Below, piece by piece: positions 15,640 through 24,867 of a stretch of 64,000 bases of DNA. Position 1 is the first letter of the stretch. The number at the start of each line of letters is the position of its first letter. A program made the translations under genes and the position numbers. The notes beneath the pieces were generated by a model. It was not told where the DNA came from. It saw only the letters and a program-made list of their open reading frames with translations, and ran no database searches. This DNA is from Vreelandella zhuhanensis (GTDB lineage Bacteria; Pseudomonadota; Gammaproteobacteria; Pseudomonadales; Halomonadaceae), in the NCBI RefSeq assembly GCF_009793355.1, contig NZ_WTKP01000012.1, positions 1 to 64,000 of the forward strand, read 5' to 3'.

Positions 15640-15987
15640 TTAGACACAGGGTGACAAGCCAAGCACCGGTACGCCCACAAACAGCACCGCAACCATGGAA
15701 GCCAAATAAAGCCCCGCGGACACAATGGCGCAAAAGTGTGCGGCTCGCATAGTTGTCTGTTGCGAGGCGTGAAAGCATTTCCAGGCCAGCCATGCCAAGA
15801 AGGCGACGGTTATCAGGGTCAATAGAGCAAGTCCAGCGTTGAGCAGAGTAAGCGGGCCTTGCTCGGGATCGGGAGGCGCTATTGCACAGACCACCGACAG
15901 CCCGCCATACATGGCCACAAACCATACACTCCACAGCGTCAAGCCCACGACCAAATTGATAGGGTGCGTCCAGAGTATTTGCCTCAT
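15640..15987 (-). CDS. Small three-helix membrane protein of the oxidase cluster
   Basis: 115 residues with three hydrophobic segments (about 8-35, 47-68, 85-108). The start overlaps the stop of the fused subunit I/III gene by four bases (ATGA), so it is part of that operon. It could be a small oxidase subunit (subunit IV-like) or an assembly factor. I do not recognise a specific family, and no metal or haem ligands stand out beyond a few His and Cys residues. Confidence 0.6.
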   Translation of the reverse strand: MRQILWTHPINLVVGLTLWSVWFVAMYGGLSVVCAIAPPDPEQGPLTLLNAGLALLTLITVAFLAWLAWKCFHASQQTTMRAAHFCAIVSAGLYLASMVAVLFVGVPVLGLSPCV

Positions 15988-18527
15988 GTGGTCCCTCCTA
16001 TCATTCTGGGAAGTACCGCCAGAGAAACCACGACTATCCAGTAAACTCCCAAGTTATAACGCCATAGAAGTCTGACCACCACGGGTTCCAGGGGAGCTTC
16101 CACCCCCACATAACCGTAACCCACACGCAGGCCTTGCAATAGCGTGAGTACCGCACCAAAGCCAGTGTGCAGCATCACATAGACCAGGCTGACCATCAGC
16201 ACGGCATCATGCGCAGTGGCGGTCACGTCCAGCTCAGCCAGCACCAGCACCCACACCAGCAGGCCAAGCTGAACAGCCCCCAAGGCACTGATCATATAGA
16301 GGCCTTTGGCCAGGCCAGCCCCTTGGCGACGGCGAAGACGACGTACACAGCGTTCCAGCCACAACCAGCCGGCACTCGACGCCAGCCCGGCCAATACCAG
16401 AAGCGTGAGTGAAAGCGGTGATTCAGGCGGCATGCTCCACTCGGGTGAAATCGTCCAGAGGTAGAACCAGCCGAATAGCAATGAAAGAAAGAAGGCCCCA
16501 TTGGCCAGCAAGGCCACTGCCATGGTCCAGACGCCGGGGCCATCCAGAGTACGGGAGTGAAGCGGCGGATTGCCGGGCTGCTCACGGGTATCCGGCGCCG
16601 CCCTGGGGTGAGCGCCGTTCTCCCAGGACCAACGCAGCAAGAAGCCGGCCGCGACCAGAACGGCTATGCCCGCCAGCGGATACCAGCGCAGCAACAGGCT
16701 GATACACACCACCGCCAAGGCCAGGGCGGCGAACAAGGGCCACCAGGAATTGGTGGGTATATGGATCACTTCGCGCAACTTGCCGGTCAAGGGATCGGTT
16801 CCCCATATTTCACGACGTCCATGAAAGGCCGCCGCCAAGCCATGCCTGCCTTCGGCGATAGTGCGCGGAAGTTGCGGATATTCCCACAGCGGATGGCGGG
16901 TTTCGACCTTGGGCAAGCTGACGAAGTTATACGGGCTGGGCGGCATGGAAGTCGCCCATTCCAGGGTGTCAGCATTCCAGGGGTTTTGTCTGGCCGGTTT
17001 GCCGAAGCGAAAGTGCAACATGATGTCCACCAGAATCATGGCGATTCCCATGGCCATCAGGAAACTACTTACCGAGGAGATAAGATTGAACAACTGCCAG
17101 CCTTCATCGGCGCCGTAGGTATATACCCGCCGCGGCATACCCAGAAGCCCGGTCCAGTGCATGATCAAAAAGGTGCCGTTGAAGCCCAGAAACGTCAGCC
17201 AGAAGCCCCATTTCCCCAGCGTTTGTGAAGGCATGCGCCCGGAAAACAACGGCAGCCAATAATACAGCCCGCCGATCAAGGGAAAGAACATGCCGCCCAC
17301 CAGCACATAATGCATGTGGGCCACCACGAAGTGCGTATCGTGGACTTGCCAATTGAAAGGCACCAGCGCCAGCATCACCCCGGTCAAACCACCCAATACA
17401 AAGACAAACAGAAACCCGAAAATCCACAGCATGGGTACCTGCAATCGCGGCTTGCCCAGCCACAATGTCGCTAGCCACAGAAATATCTGAATACCCGTCG
17501 GCACCGCCACCAACATGCTGGCGGCGGAAAAGAAGGTCTGAGCCAGCTGCGGCATGCCCACCGTGAACATATGGTGCACCCAGAGCCCGAAGCTAATGAA
17601 ACCAGTGGTGATAACCGCAAACACCGCCCAGCCGTAACCCACAATGGGGCGTCCTGCGAAAACCGGAATCAAGGTCGACACAATTCCCGCTCCCGGCAGG
17701 AAAATGATGTAGACCTCCGGATGGCCGAACAGCCAGAACAAATGTTGCCAAAGAATGGGGTCACCGCCGCCCGCGACGTCGAAAAATGGCATGCCTACGG
17801 CACGTTCCAGCTCCAGCAGAACGCTTCCCAGAATCAATGGCGGAAACCCCACCACGATCATCATGGCCATCGCCAGGATGTACCAGGCGAATAGCGGCAT
17901 CTTGTGCAGCGCCATGCCTTGTGTGCGGGTACGCAGAATCGACACCACCAATTCGACACCGGCGGAAAGCGCCGATATTTCGACGAAGGTGATCCCCAGC
18001 AACCAGAAGTCCGAGCCCAGCCCCGGCGAGTAGACCTTGCTACTTAGCGGGGTGTACATGAACCAGCCGCTTGACGGCGCCATCTCCATGAACAGACTGG
18101 AAAGCAGAATCAGTCCGCCGAACAGATAGCACCAATACCCAAAGGCGGATAGACGCGGGCACACCAGATCCCGGGCGCCGATCATCTTGGGAATCATGTA
18201 GATCGCCAGCCCTTCCAGGATCGGAATCGCAAACAGGAACATCATCACCGTTCCATGCATGGTGACGACCTGATTGTAAATTTCCGGCGCCATGAAGTTT
18301 TGCCCCGGAAACGCCAGTTGAGAGCGTATCAACATGGCCAACACCCCACCCACCAGGAAAAATGCCATGCCGGTAAGCATGAAGCGCAGCCCTACGGTGG
18401 TGTGGTTGACGATGGTCAATGCGCCTAAGCCGCGTGGATTCGCCCAGACTCGTTCCAGGTCCTCAAGAAAACGCCGGGTATCTTCAGGGGCGGTTTTCCG
18501 AGAACTATCTTGAGAGCTATCGTTCAT
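15984..18527 (-). CDS. ctaD: Cytochrome c oxidase subunit I fused to subunit III
   Basis: 847 residues. Residues ~30-540 are haem-copper oxidase subunit I: low-spin haem ligand in MHGTVMMF, the GHPEVY CuB/tyrosine crosslink site, WVHHMFTVG with the two CuB histidines, and HDTHFVVAHMHYVL haem ligands. From ~640 the chain continues as a subunit III-like five-to-six-helix domain (NPPLHSRTLDGPGVWTMAVALLANGAFFLSLLFGWFYLW...). Such I+III fusions are known in caa3-type oxidases. It overlaps the subunit II stop (18524-18527) and the next gene. The complex reduces oxygen at the inner membrane and pumps protons. Confidence 0.93.
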   Translation of the reverse strand: MNDSSQDSSRKTAPEDTRRFLEDLERVWANPRGLGALTIVNHTTVGLRFMLTGMAFFLVGGVLAMLIRSQLAFPGQNFMAPEIYNQVVTMHGTVMMFLFAIPILEGLAIYMIPKMIGARDLVCPRLSAFGYWCYLFGGLILLSSLFMEMAPSSGWFMYTPLSSKVYSPGLGSDFWLLGITFVEISALSAGVELVVSILRTRTQGMALHKMPLFAWYILAMAMMIVVGFPPLILGSVLLELERAVGMPFFDVAGGGDPILWQHLFWLFGHPEVYIIFLPGAGIVSTLIPVFAGRPIVGYGWAVFAVITTGFISFGLWVHHMFTVGMPQLAQTFFSAASMLVAVPTGIQIFLWLATLWLGKPRLQVPMLWIFGFLFVFVLGGLTGVMLALVPFNWQVHDTHFVVAHMHYVLVGGMFFPLIGGLYYWLPLFSGRMPSQTLGKWGFWLTFLGFNGTFLIMHWTGLLGMPRRVYTYGADEGWQLFNLISSVSSFLMAMGIAMILVDIMLHFRFGKPARQNPWNADTLEWATSMPPSPYNFVSLPKVETRHPLWEYPQLPRTIAEGRHGLAAAFHGRREIWGTDPLTGKLREVIHIPTNSWWPLFAALALAVVCISLLLRWYPLAGIAVLVAAGFLLRWSWENGAHPRAAPDTREQPGNPPLHSRTLDGPGVWTMAVALLANGAFFLSLLFGWFYLWTISPEWSMPPESPLSLTLLVLAGLASSAGWLWLERCVRRLRRRQGAGLAKGLYMISALGAVQLGLLVWVLVLAELDVTATAHDAVLMVSLVYVMLHTGFGAVLTLLQGLRVGYGYVGVEAPLEPVVVRLLWRYNLGVYWIVVVSLAVLPRMIGGTT

Positions 18528-19567
18528 GGGCTTAGCGTCTCCAGCCAGTCGCCGATGGCTTGCAATGCCGGGGGTTCAAGCGCCAGATGCGCGGGCATGC
18601 GGTTGCCCGGCTTGAGCTGTTGATGATGCTCCAGCCAATAGCCGATGGCGCCTTCCTCCATGGCCAGTACCCCGGCCCCCAGGGTGGGCCGTGCGCCAAT
18701 ATCCGAAAGATCCGGCCCTTGTATAGGCGCAAGCTCCCATTGCGAGTCGGGCACGGTCAATCCCGCCACACGGTGGCAACGGGCGCAATATTCGACGAAG
18801 ACCTCACGCGCGGGTGCATGGGCGTCGGATTGCACGGCAAGGGTTTCCAGCTTCGCTGCTTGACGCTCGGCGAGCCAGGCCTCGTAATCGCTGCGCTCCA
18901 TCGCCTCCACATACAGCTGCATGTGGGCATGCTGGGTGCCACAGAATTCAGCGCACTGGGCACCGAAAACACCCGGGCTATCCGCCTCCAGGCGTATGCG
19001 GTTGATGTGTCCGGGAATCATGTCGATCTTGCCGCCCAACCGCGGGATCCAGAACGAATGGATCACATCCGCCCCGGTGACGTGAAAATCCACCGGCTCT
19101 CCTGCCGGCATCACCAGCTGGTTGGCGGTGACGACTTCACCGCCCTCGGCCCCCGGATAACGAACCTCCCACCACCATTGGTGGCCGGTAACCTGGATGA
19201 CATCGGGCGGGGTGCCCAGTGGCACCGGCAACATCCGCTGACCCGCCGGCACGCCGAAAATCAGCAGCACCCCAATGGTTGCGACCGGCAACAAGACGCC
19301 ACCGCCGAGTATAAATCGCCGAGCCAAGCGCTTTTCCTCAAGCGCCGAAAGTTTCGGCCTCGAACGCCGGCGAAAGCTATAAAGCCCCAGTGCCACCACC
19401 ATGATCAAAACAAGGCTGAAAAATCCCGCCATTCCCCACCATACCAGGGCGACATCGGCGGCCGCCCGCCCGGCAGGGTCGAGAATCGACTTGTTCCCGG
19501 CGCAACCGGTCAACAAGACTGCCAAGAAGGCCGGTATCGACCATACTCGTATCAACCGGGCTCTCAT
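18524..19567 (-). CDS. ctaC: Cytochrome c oxidase subunit II with C-terminal cytochrome c domain
   Basis: 347 residues from the ATG at 19567. Alternatives at 19582 and 19591 are in frame, and the much longer open frame has no family support. A lipoprotein-type signal (WSIPAFLAVLLTGC) is followed by two membrane helices. The cupredoxin domain has HQWWWEVRYP and the CuA motif CAEFCGTQHAHM, and a C-terminal cytochrome c has CARCH with a likely Met ligand in NRMPAH. This architecture is typical of caa3-type oxidases that carry their own cytochrome c. First gene of the leftward oxidase operon; divergent from the DUF2231 gene only ~50 bases away. Confidence 0.9.
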   Translation of the reverse strand: MRARLIRVWSIPAFLAVLLTGCAGNKSILDPAGRAAADVALVWWGMAGFFSLVLIMVVALGLYSFRRRSRPKLSALEEKRLARRFILGGGVLLPVATIGVLLIFGVPAGQRMLPVPLGTPPDVIQVTGHQWWWEVRYPGAEGGEVVTANQLVMPAGEPVDFHVTGADVIHSFWIPRLGGKIDMIPGHINRIRLEADSPGVFGAQCAEFCGTQHAHMQLYVEAMERSDYEAWLAERQAAKLETLAVQSDAHAPAREVFVEYCARCHRVAGLTVPDSQWELAPIQGPDLSDIGARPTLGAGVLAMEEGAIGYWLEHHQQLKPGNRMPAHLALEPPALQAIGDWLETLSP

Positions 19568-19615
19568 CCACTGCACTCTCATTAACCCCATAGACGTCAG
19601 ACACGGGAGAGGATC

Positions 19616-20077
19616 ATGGCGGAAGTGAAACAACGTAATATCAAAAGCCACGCGGCTATTGCGGGTCATCCGCTTCATCCCTTGATGATTCACTTTCCGG
19701 TGGCGGCACTGATAGCGCTGGTAGCGAGTGACCTGGGGTATCTCTACACCCAGGACCCGTTCTGGATTCGCGCCGGCATGTGGCTCGCCGGAGTGGGCGC
19801 TTTCGGAGGCTGGCTGGCCAGCCTGGCGGGGATTGTCGACCTGATCACGGTCAAGAAAATTCGTTCCAAGATAACCGGCTGGAATCACGCCATCATCGCG
19901 GTGATGATGTTGTCGTTGGCGTCGTTCAATTGGCTGTTGCGAATCAATGACCCAGAGATCATCTTGCCATGGGGATTGGCGATTTCGCTGATGACAGCTG
20001 GCATGATCGCCGCTGCAGGCCTGCTTGGGGGGCACCTGGTGTACGAACATGCGGTAGGGGTGCAGGTCGAAAAATGA
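19616..20077 (+). CDS. DUF2231 membrane protein
   Basis: 153 residues with four predicted membrane helices and the family N-terminal signature HAAIAGHPLHPLMIHFPVAAL (residues ~12-32), followed by DLGYLYTQDPFWIRAGMWLA. The conserved histidines suggest possible haem or metal binding, but no function is established for the family. These genes often sit beside cytochrome oxidase genes, as here, where the start is ~50 bases from the divergent subunit II gene. A role in the same respiratory branch is an inference. Confidence 0.8.
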   Translation: MAEVKQRNIKSHAAIAGHPLHPLMIHFPVAALIALVASDLGYLYTQDPFWIRAGMWLAGVGAFGGWLASLAGIVDLITVKKIRSKITGWNHAIIAVMMLSLASFNWLLRINDPEIILPWGLAISLMTAGMIAAAGLLGGHLVYEHAVGVQVEK

Positions 20078-20140
20078 TGATGCAGGCGATGAATTTCCTT
20101 CCTCATGCAGAAGAGATGTCGCTGGCTTCAACATGGCGGC

Positions 20141-20566
20141 TCAACTCCAATCCATGGGTTTGGCCAGAACCAGCGTCAGCACCGTCACGATGGCTGACAC
20201 GGCTAGCAGAGCAAAGAGAACACTGCCCACCGTGGCACCTAGCGTGCGCCCGTTTTCCAGCCGGGTAATCAACCAGCCCAGCCCACCATGGGCAGCCACC
20301 ATCCCCATGACCGCAAACAACTTGAAGACTAGCCAGCCTCCCGTTTGATGATGCAACAAGAACAACACAGTCCCGGTAACGATGGCGACCAAGGCGGCGG
20401 GCGTGGCGGTTGAAATGAAGAAAAAGCGCGGCATCAATGGAGCGTTCTGGGCAAAGCCCGCATCTGGGCGGGCTCGCGATGACTGGATGGTGAGGGCGGG
20501 AAGATACAGCAACGAGCCGCACCAAATCACTAATGCAATGATATGCAGTAGTTTAAGCCAAGGCAT
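20141..20566 (-). CDS. Four-helix membrane protein, CopD-like
   Basis: 141 residues with four hydrophobic helices. The N-terminal WLKLLHIIALVIWCGSLLYLPAL is like the first helix of CopD/HemJ-type proteins, with a His and a downstream Trp near the membrane. A further conserved His-Gly pair lies in AAHGGLGW. Such proteins may bind haem or copper. The gene is convergent with the DUF2231 gene next to the oxidase cluster. The family call is moderate and the substrate unknown. Confidence 0.6.
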   Translation of the reverse strand: MPWLKLLHIIALVIWCGSLLYLPALTIQSSRARPDAGFAQNAPLMPRFFFISTATPAALVAIVTGTVLFLLHHQTGGWLVFKLFAVMGMVAAHGGLGWLITRLENGRTLGATVGSVLFALLAVSAIVTVLTLVLAKPMDWS

Positions 20567-20658
20567 TACAGCATCCTTGCATCGACAAACCCATAAACCG
20601 CTCTCAGCAAAAGGTGATTCTTTTACCTTAGCAGGTTGCCGCCGACTGACCAGTCCAC

Positions 20659-21495
20659 CTATTGAATCGCCACTTCATAGCCGGTGTACTTGCGCAGGTT
20701 GATCACGCCGCTATCCAGCATCAGATATTGCCCTTTGATGCCCATCAGCGTACCGCTCACCAGCGGTTGTTTATCGAGATTATGCGATACGACTTTTTGA
20801 GGAAATGTGTGTACCGGGTAAGTGAAATGCTGCACGGGACCGTTCAATCGGCGCAGAGCGCCTTCGCCGAACTGCTCACTCAGATCGCTCAAACCGCTCT
20901 CCAAGCCGATCAACAAGCGGTCGCGTTCTTCTTGCAAATCGAGGGGAGGCACCTGCCCTTTCAGCATGGCGCGCCAGTTGGTCCGATCGGCCACCTGTTC
21001 CTTGAACAACATTTCCACCTGCCCCGACTGCAAACGTGTATCCACTTCAAGGATCGGCAATGCCTGGATAGCGCCCTGATCCATCCAGCGGGTAGGCACT
21101 TGGGTGTTGCGCGTGATACCCACCTTGAGGCCCGAGGAATTGGCCAGATATACTACATGCGGTTGAAAGCAGTGCTTTTCGCCCCACTGCGGCTCCCGGC
21201 AGGTGCCTTGGAAGAAATGGCAGGTTTCGGGTTTGACGATACAGGTGTCGCACTGGGCCAAACGCTTGAAACAAGGGTAACAATGGCCCTGAGCAAAACT
21301 TTTGCGTGTCGCGCGTCCGCAATGGGTGCAGGCGATCGCGCCGGTCCACTGAATAGACAGGGGTGAGCCGATACGCTCATTAAGTGAAAGCTCGTGCTCG
21401 CCAGCGCGCAAGGTATAACTCACTTCCCCTTGCGCGCTCACCTGAGCAGCCATCTTCGTTAAACAGCCGCGAACTCCTTCAGCCACGACCGACAT
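20659..21495 (-). CDS. DUF2797 zinc-ribbon protein
   Basis: 278 residues. The N-terminus (EGVRGCLTKMAAQV) matches the family start, which favours 21495 over the internal ATG at 21453. Residues ~55-95 hold a cysteine-rich cluster (CTHCGR, CYPCFKRL, CDTC, CHFFQGTC) that should bind zinc. It is followed by QPHVVYLANSSGLKVGITR, the GIY-YIG-like segment of the family, and TRWMDQGAIQALPI. The function is not established; a nucleic-acid role has been suggested by the fold. It overlaps the yeaC-like gene by 17 bases. Confidence 0.82.
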   Translation of the reverse strand: MSVVAEGVRGCLTKMAAQVSAQGEVSYTLRAGEHELSLNERIGSPLSIQWTGAIACTHCGRATRKSFAQGHCYPCFKRLAQCDTCIVKPETCHFFQGTCREPQWGEKHCFQPHVVYLANSSGLKVGITRNTQVPTRWMDQGAIQALPILEVDTRLQSGQVEMLFKEQVADRTNWRAMLKGQVPPLDLQEERDRLLIGLESGLSDLSEQFGEGALRRLNGPVQHFTYPVHTFPQKVVSHNLDKQPLVSGTLMGIKGQYLMLDSGVINLRKYTGYEVAIQ

Positions 21496-21763
21496 CCTGT
21501 CCCAGACCGGTCATTTCCGGCGAAACATCCGCACCGCTTGCGGCGGCGCCACAGGTGCGATGTTCCAGATAGCCAACGCGCTGATCTTCCGGAACGTTGT
21601 TTTCCGCCTCGAAGCGCATCACCGCTTCCAGGCAAAGTTCGGTCTGTTCGGGCGTCAAACGGCGGCCATCCGGCCATTTGCGCAGGGCGACCGATTGTTT
21701 CAGGCTTTCATAGATCGCCGGGGTCATCTGGCTGATCATTTTATCGAATGTCATGTCGCTCAT
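21479..21763 (-). CDS. yeaC: YeaC-like DUF1315 protein
   Basis: 94 residues, with the DUF1315 pattern MTFDKMISQMTPAIYESLKQSVALRKWPDGRRLTPEQTELCLEAVM in the first ~50. The protein is small, soluble and of unknown function. It is translated in the same direction as, and overlaps, the DUF2797 gene downstream, an arrangement I recall from other gammaproteobacteria. The rhomboid gene ends 15 bases upstream of its start, so a three-gene unit is likely. Confidence 0.85.
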   Translation of the reverse strand: MSDMTFDKMISQMTPAIYESLKQSVALRKWPDGRRLTPEQTELCLEAVMRFEAENNVPEDQRVGYLEHRTCGAAASGADVSPEMTGLGQDVGRG

Positions 21764-21778
21764 GGCGGGCTCCTGAGA

Positions 21779-22624
21779 TCAAGATTTCAAACGTCGTGAA
21801 GAATAATACCAGCCGCTGGCCAGGCCCACGATCAATCCGCCTAAATGCGCCTCGTTGGCGACATTTCCGAAGCCGATGGCACCGGCCATGTCGGTCATGG
21901 TGAAAACCATCCAACCGAGCATGAACACCACCAGCATCTGGGGAACGAAGAATCCGCTTTGGGGTGCCCGCTGCGACATCAGCCATACATGTCCCAGGAG
22001 GGCATACACCACCCCGGACATGCCGCCAAACAGTACCGTGCCGGTGACATACTGAGCCAGGTTAGCGCCGATGCCCGCGACAACCAACAGCAGCAACATC
22101 ATGCGGCTACCTTGCAATAACTCTATCTGACGACCGAAGTACCACACCCACATCAGATTGAAAATCAGGTGCATCCAGCCGAAATGCAAGAATGCCGGTG
22201 ACAACAGCCGCCATACCTGGCCCGAGCCCAGCATTTCGCTCAAGGAACCGAACGCCAGCTGGCCATTGGCAATACCCACCGGCACGATGGTCAAGCTGAC
22301 GATCAACAGGTCGCCGAAAAGACCTGTCAGGGCAAACACCAGCAAGCTTATCGCTATTATGGAAGCCGTCACCGGCACTCGGCGTAATATGGGCCAGACC
22401 GCTTGTGTGGAGTGCCTTTTGCGGCGCTGAGGCAGTTCCAGAGACGCCCCGCTTTGCCAGCGCTGTACAAGGCTTCGTAACTCATCATATTGCGTGGGGT
22501 CGGCCACCCAGATCAGCTGTCCATCGGCTTCCTGAGTAATACGATGGCCGATGCGCCGTTTCCACAACGCTTGGCGCAAGGTGCGAGTATCCGCATCATG
22601 AGGCAGAAGCATCACAGGATGCAT
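21779..22624 (-). CDS. Rhomboid-family intramembrane serine protease (GlpG-like)
   Basis: 281 residues from the ATG at 22624, which has GGAG five bases upstream; the longer frame lacks a ribosome site. A soluble N-terminal domain (~1-85) precedes six or seven membrane helices. Rhomboid landmarks: the WRLLSPAFLHFGWMHLIFNLMW segment (~150), the catalytic GMSGVVYALLG serine (~218) and the catalytic histidine in NEAHLGGLIVGL (~262). These enzymes cleave transmembrane segments of membrane proteins. The natural substrate is unknown. Confidence 0.9.
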   Translation of the reverse strand: MHPVMLLPHDADTRTLRQALWKRRIGHRITQEADGQLIWVADPTQYDELRSLVQRWQSGASLELPQRRKRHSTQAVWPILRRVPVTASIIAISLLVFALTGLFGDLLIVSLTIVPVGIANGQLAFGSLSEMLGSGQVWRLLSPAFLHFGWMHLIFNLMWVWYFGRQIELLQGSRMMLLLLVVAGIGANLAQYVTGTVLFGGMSGVVYALLGHVWLMSQRAPQSGFFVPQMLVVFMLGWMVFTMTDMAGAIGFGNVANEAHLGGLIVGLASGWYYSSRRLKS

Positions 22625-22708
22625 AGTGTCTCCATTCAATGCCGTTAGACGGCGTTTATCCCTGATTTGACTGTATGGTGGCTTACCGGCCCCACAAATG
22701 ACAGACAC

Positions 22709-22738
22709 GAAAAAAAACCGGCGGAGGGAACCGCCGGG
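22709..22738 (-). terminator. Intrinsic terminator after the nadK-metallophosphatase unit
   Basis: On the minus strand CCGGCGG (22737-22731) and CCGCCGG (22724-22718) form a 7-bp GC stem with a six-base loop, followed by eight T. It lies between the 3' end of the metallophosphatase gene and the rhomboid start, so it separates two leftward transcription units. Confidence 0.85.
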
Positions 22739-22833
22739 ATCTAAGCAAGGGATCATTCAAGGGAACACTTACTCTGATTGTGTCTCATTGGGTAAGTTCC
22801 ACCTGTCGATAAAAAATTCATGCGATAAAAAAG

Positions 22834-23820
22834 TCATTCGAAGTCGATTTCCCAGGGTCGCGGCTGGTCATTTATTTCCTGAGGAACAGGAATCCAGACG
22901 AAATGATCGGCATTCAAGCGTTGCTCGCCACTCCAGCGATAGGCTACCAGACGCCCGTATTTGACCGCACTATAATCCAGACAGGCAATATTGGCGCTAG
23001 GCAAGGCGGGAATGCCTTCGCACCAATAATGGCCGATGAAAAGCGGTGGCTTATCAGGCCCATAATAACTCAGGCGCGCCACTTCGCTGGGCGACAAGGG
23101 ACGCTGTTCGAGATCGCCCGGCAAGTTGTCCGGCTGAAACACCACATCCCCCAACGTTTGCGGCTGCCTGGCCCAGAAATGCGCTCGAAAACTGCGCCGG
23201 GTAAAGCCGTCACCAGAATGAATATGAACGCCTTCCGGCAAGGGAATCGAAGTGCCCCGGGTAAGCCGGTCCAGAATGTGGTATGCCTGTGTATCCGGGT
23301 CGGTGGATTCCACCAGAAACTCCGGCGTCATGCGGGCGTCGGGCAAGCGCTGGTAGAGTTGCTCGATCAACGCCTCGTCCCAGCAGGCATGCACCACCCG
23401 AAGGCCGTCCAGTTCCAGGCATAGCGGCATTTGCATGAACCAGGCCAGGTTGTCTTCCCATTCACTGGGGTAGTCGCGGTACTGCGTCAAGGTTTCCTGG
23501 ATAATCCGGTTATGCCGAGGGCTATGCTCACGCAACCAGCGCTGTCCACTGCCAACCGGTGCCGGATGGTAATAGGCCAGGGCGTTGTATTCGTGGTTGC
23601 CCATGACGATATGGGCTTCGCCCTCTTCCACCATGCGCCGAGCGATGTTGACCGCCAGCCGGATGCGCGGCCCGCGATCGATCAGATCTCCCAGAAAGAT
23701 CACTTTACGCCTTGGGTGACGGTAGACGCCGTTGCGCTGGTGATAGCCGAGCTTTTCGAGCAGCGCCGCCAGGGTGGCACCGCAGCCGTGAACGTCGCCG
23801 ATCAAGTCATAGCCTTGCAT
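22834..23820 (-). CDS. Metallophosphoesterase, PrpE/ApaH-like
   Basis: 328 residues from the ATG at 23820, two bases after the nadK stop; the 22 extra codons of the longer frame lie inside nadK. Calcineurin-like phosphatase motifs are complete: DLIGDVHGCGATL (~5), GDLIDRGP (~45), GNHEYNAL (~75) and the later histidines VVHACWDE (~155) and IGHYWCEG (~265). It should bind two metal ions and hydrolyse phosphate esters, possibly diadenosine polyphosphates or protein phosphate. It is longer than ApaH (~280), and the exact substrate cannot be set. Confidence 0.82.
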   Translation of the reverse strand: MQGYDLIGDVHGCGATLAALLEKLGYHQRNGVYRHPRRKVIFLGDLIDRGPRIRLAVNIARRMVEEGEAHIVMGNHEYNALAYYHPAPVGSGQRWLREHSPRHNRIIQETLTQYRDYPSEWEDNLAWFMQMPLCLELDGLRVVHACWDEALIEQLYQRLPDARMTPEFLVESTDPDTQAYHILDRLTRGTSIPLPEGVHIHSGDGFTRRSFRAHFWARQPQTLGDVVFQPDNLPGDLEQRPLSPSEVARLSYYGPDKPPLFIGHYWCEGIPALPSANIACLDYSAVKYGRLVAYRWSGEQRLNADHFVWIPVPQEINDQPRPWEIDFE

Positions 23821-23821
23821 A

Positions 23822-24757
23822 TCAGTCCCCCAGGCGATGACCCCAGCCCAGCTTGCTGCGCAGGACTTCATAATAATTATGCCCAATGGGATGCACCATC
23901 TGGACCCGCTGCGGCTTGCGCCGTATCACCAGGACATCGTCGGGCTTGGCCACGGCACGGGTCTGGCCGTCACAGCTGACATGGGGGTAGGTCTGGTTGG
24001 TTTCCCCGATATGTATCCGAATTTCACTGGCCGCATCTATCACGATGGGGCGGCTGGACAACGTGTGCGGGAACATGGGCACCAACGTCACTACATCCAG
24101 CTTGGGATGCATGATGGGGCCGCCCCCAGACAGCGCATAGGCCGTGGAGCCGGTGGGCGTGGCGATGATCAAGCCATCGCTGCGCTGGCTGTAAACGAAA
24201 TGGCCGTCGATGAACAGTTCGAACTCGATCATCCGCACGGCTTTTCCAGGATGAACCACCACCTCGTTCAAGGCCTCACCGTTACCCACAGCAACGCCGT
24301 TACGGTAAAGCTCCGCCTCGAGCAGAAAGCGCTCTTCGAGTTCATAGCGCCCTGCGAGCACCTCGCCCACGCGGGTTTCCAGCTCATCGGGAGAAATATC
24401 GGTCAGAAATCCCAGCCGACCACGGTTGACGCCGAGCATCAAGGTACCGGTGTGACATAGCGTACGCGCCGCCCCCAGAAAGCTACCGTCACCGCCGACC
24501 ACAATCACCAGATCACACAGCTGGCCGAGCATGCGTCGGCTGGCTTCCGGCTGGCCATGGTCGGGGATCACGGTTGCGGTGCGATCCTCGACGATCACCT
24601 TGTAGTCTTGCTGCACAAGGAAATTCACCAGGCGGTTGAGCGAATCGACCACCTTGGTGCTGCCCAGGCGCCCGATCAAGCCGATGGTGGCAAAAGGACG
24701 TGCGGCACCATGGGTGGATGAACCTGAAACCGGTGTTTTGTTTACGTTTTCGGTCAT
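23822..24757 (-). CDS. nadK: NAD kinase
   Basis: 311 residues. It carries the NAD kinase hallmarks: GGDGSFLGAAR (~89), GVNRGRLGFLTD (~110), ALNEVVVHPGKAVRMIEFEL (~163) and the TPTGSTAYALSGGGPIMHP stretch (~205), then SSRPIVI. It phosphorylates NAD to NADP with ATP in the cytoplasm. The N-terminal ~20 residues are a variable tail. It heads a two-gene leftward unit with the metallophosphatase. Confidence 0.95.
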   Translation of the reverse strand: MTENVNKTPVSGSSTHGAARPFATIGLIGRLGSTKVVDSLNRLVNFLVQQDYKVIVEDRTATVIPDHGQPEASRRMLGQLCDLVIVVGGDGSFLGAARTLCHTGTLMLGVNRGRLGFLTDISPDELETRVGEVLAGRYELEERFLLEAELYRNGVAVGNGEALNEVVVHPGKAVRMIEFELFIDGHFVYSQRSDGLIIATPTGSTAYALSGGGPIMHPKLDVVTLVPMFPHTLSSRPIVIDAASEIRIHIGETNQTYPHVSCDGQTRAVAKPDDVLVIRRKPQRVQMVHPIGHNYYEVLRSKLGWGHRLGD

Positions 24758-24867
24758 GCGCGGCTCTCTCGCGAATCAGCGGTCATTATGCGCACAGCCG
24801 AGGCGACGAGCAAACACGCCCGGCGCCTCATCATCTCACTGTCTCAGCGTCTCATTGCCTGAAAGGC

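Noticed and set aside
18524-20134. 536-codon minus-strand frame that would add ~190 residues to oxidase subunit II
   Set aside because: The extra N-terminal part is the antisense of the DUF2231 gene and is His/Gln-rich without family match. The lipoprotein signal starts at 19567.
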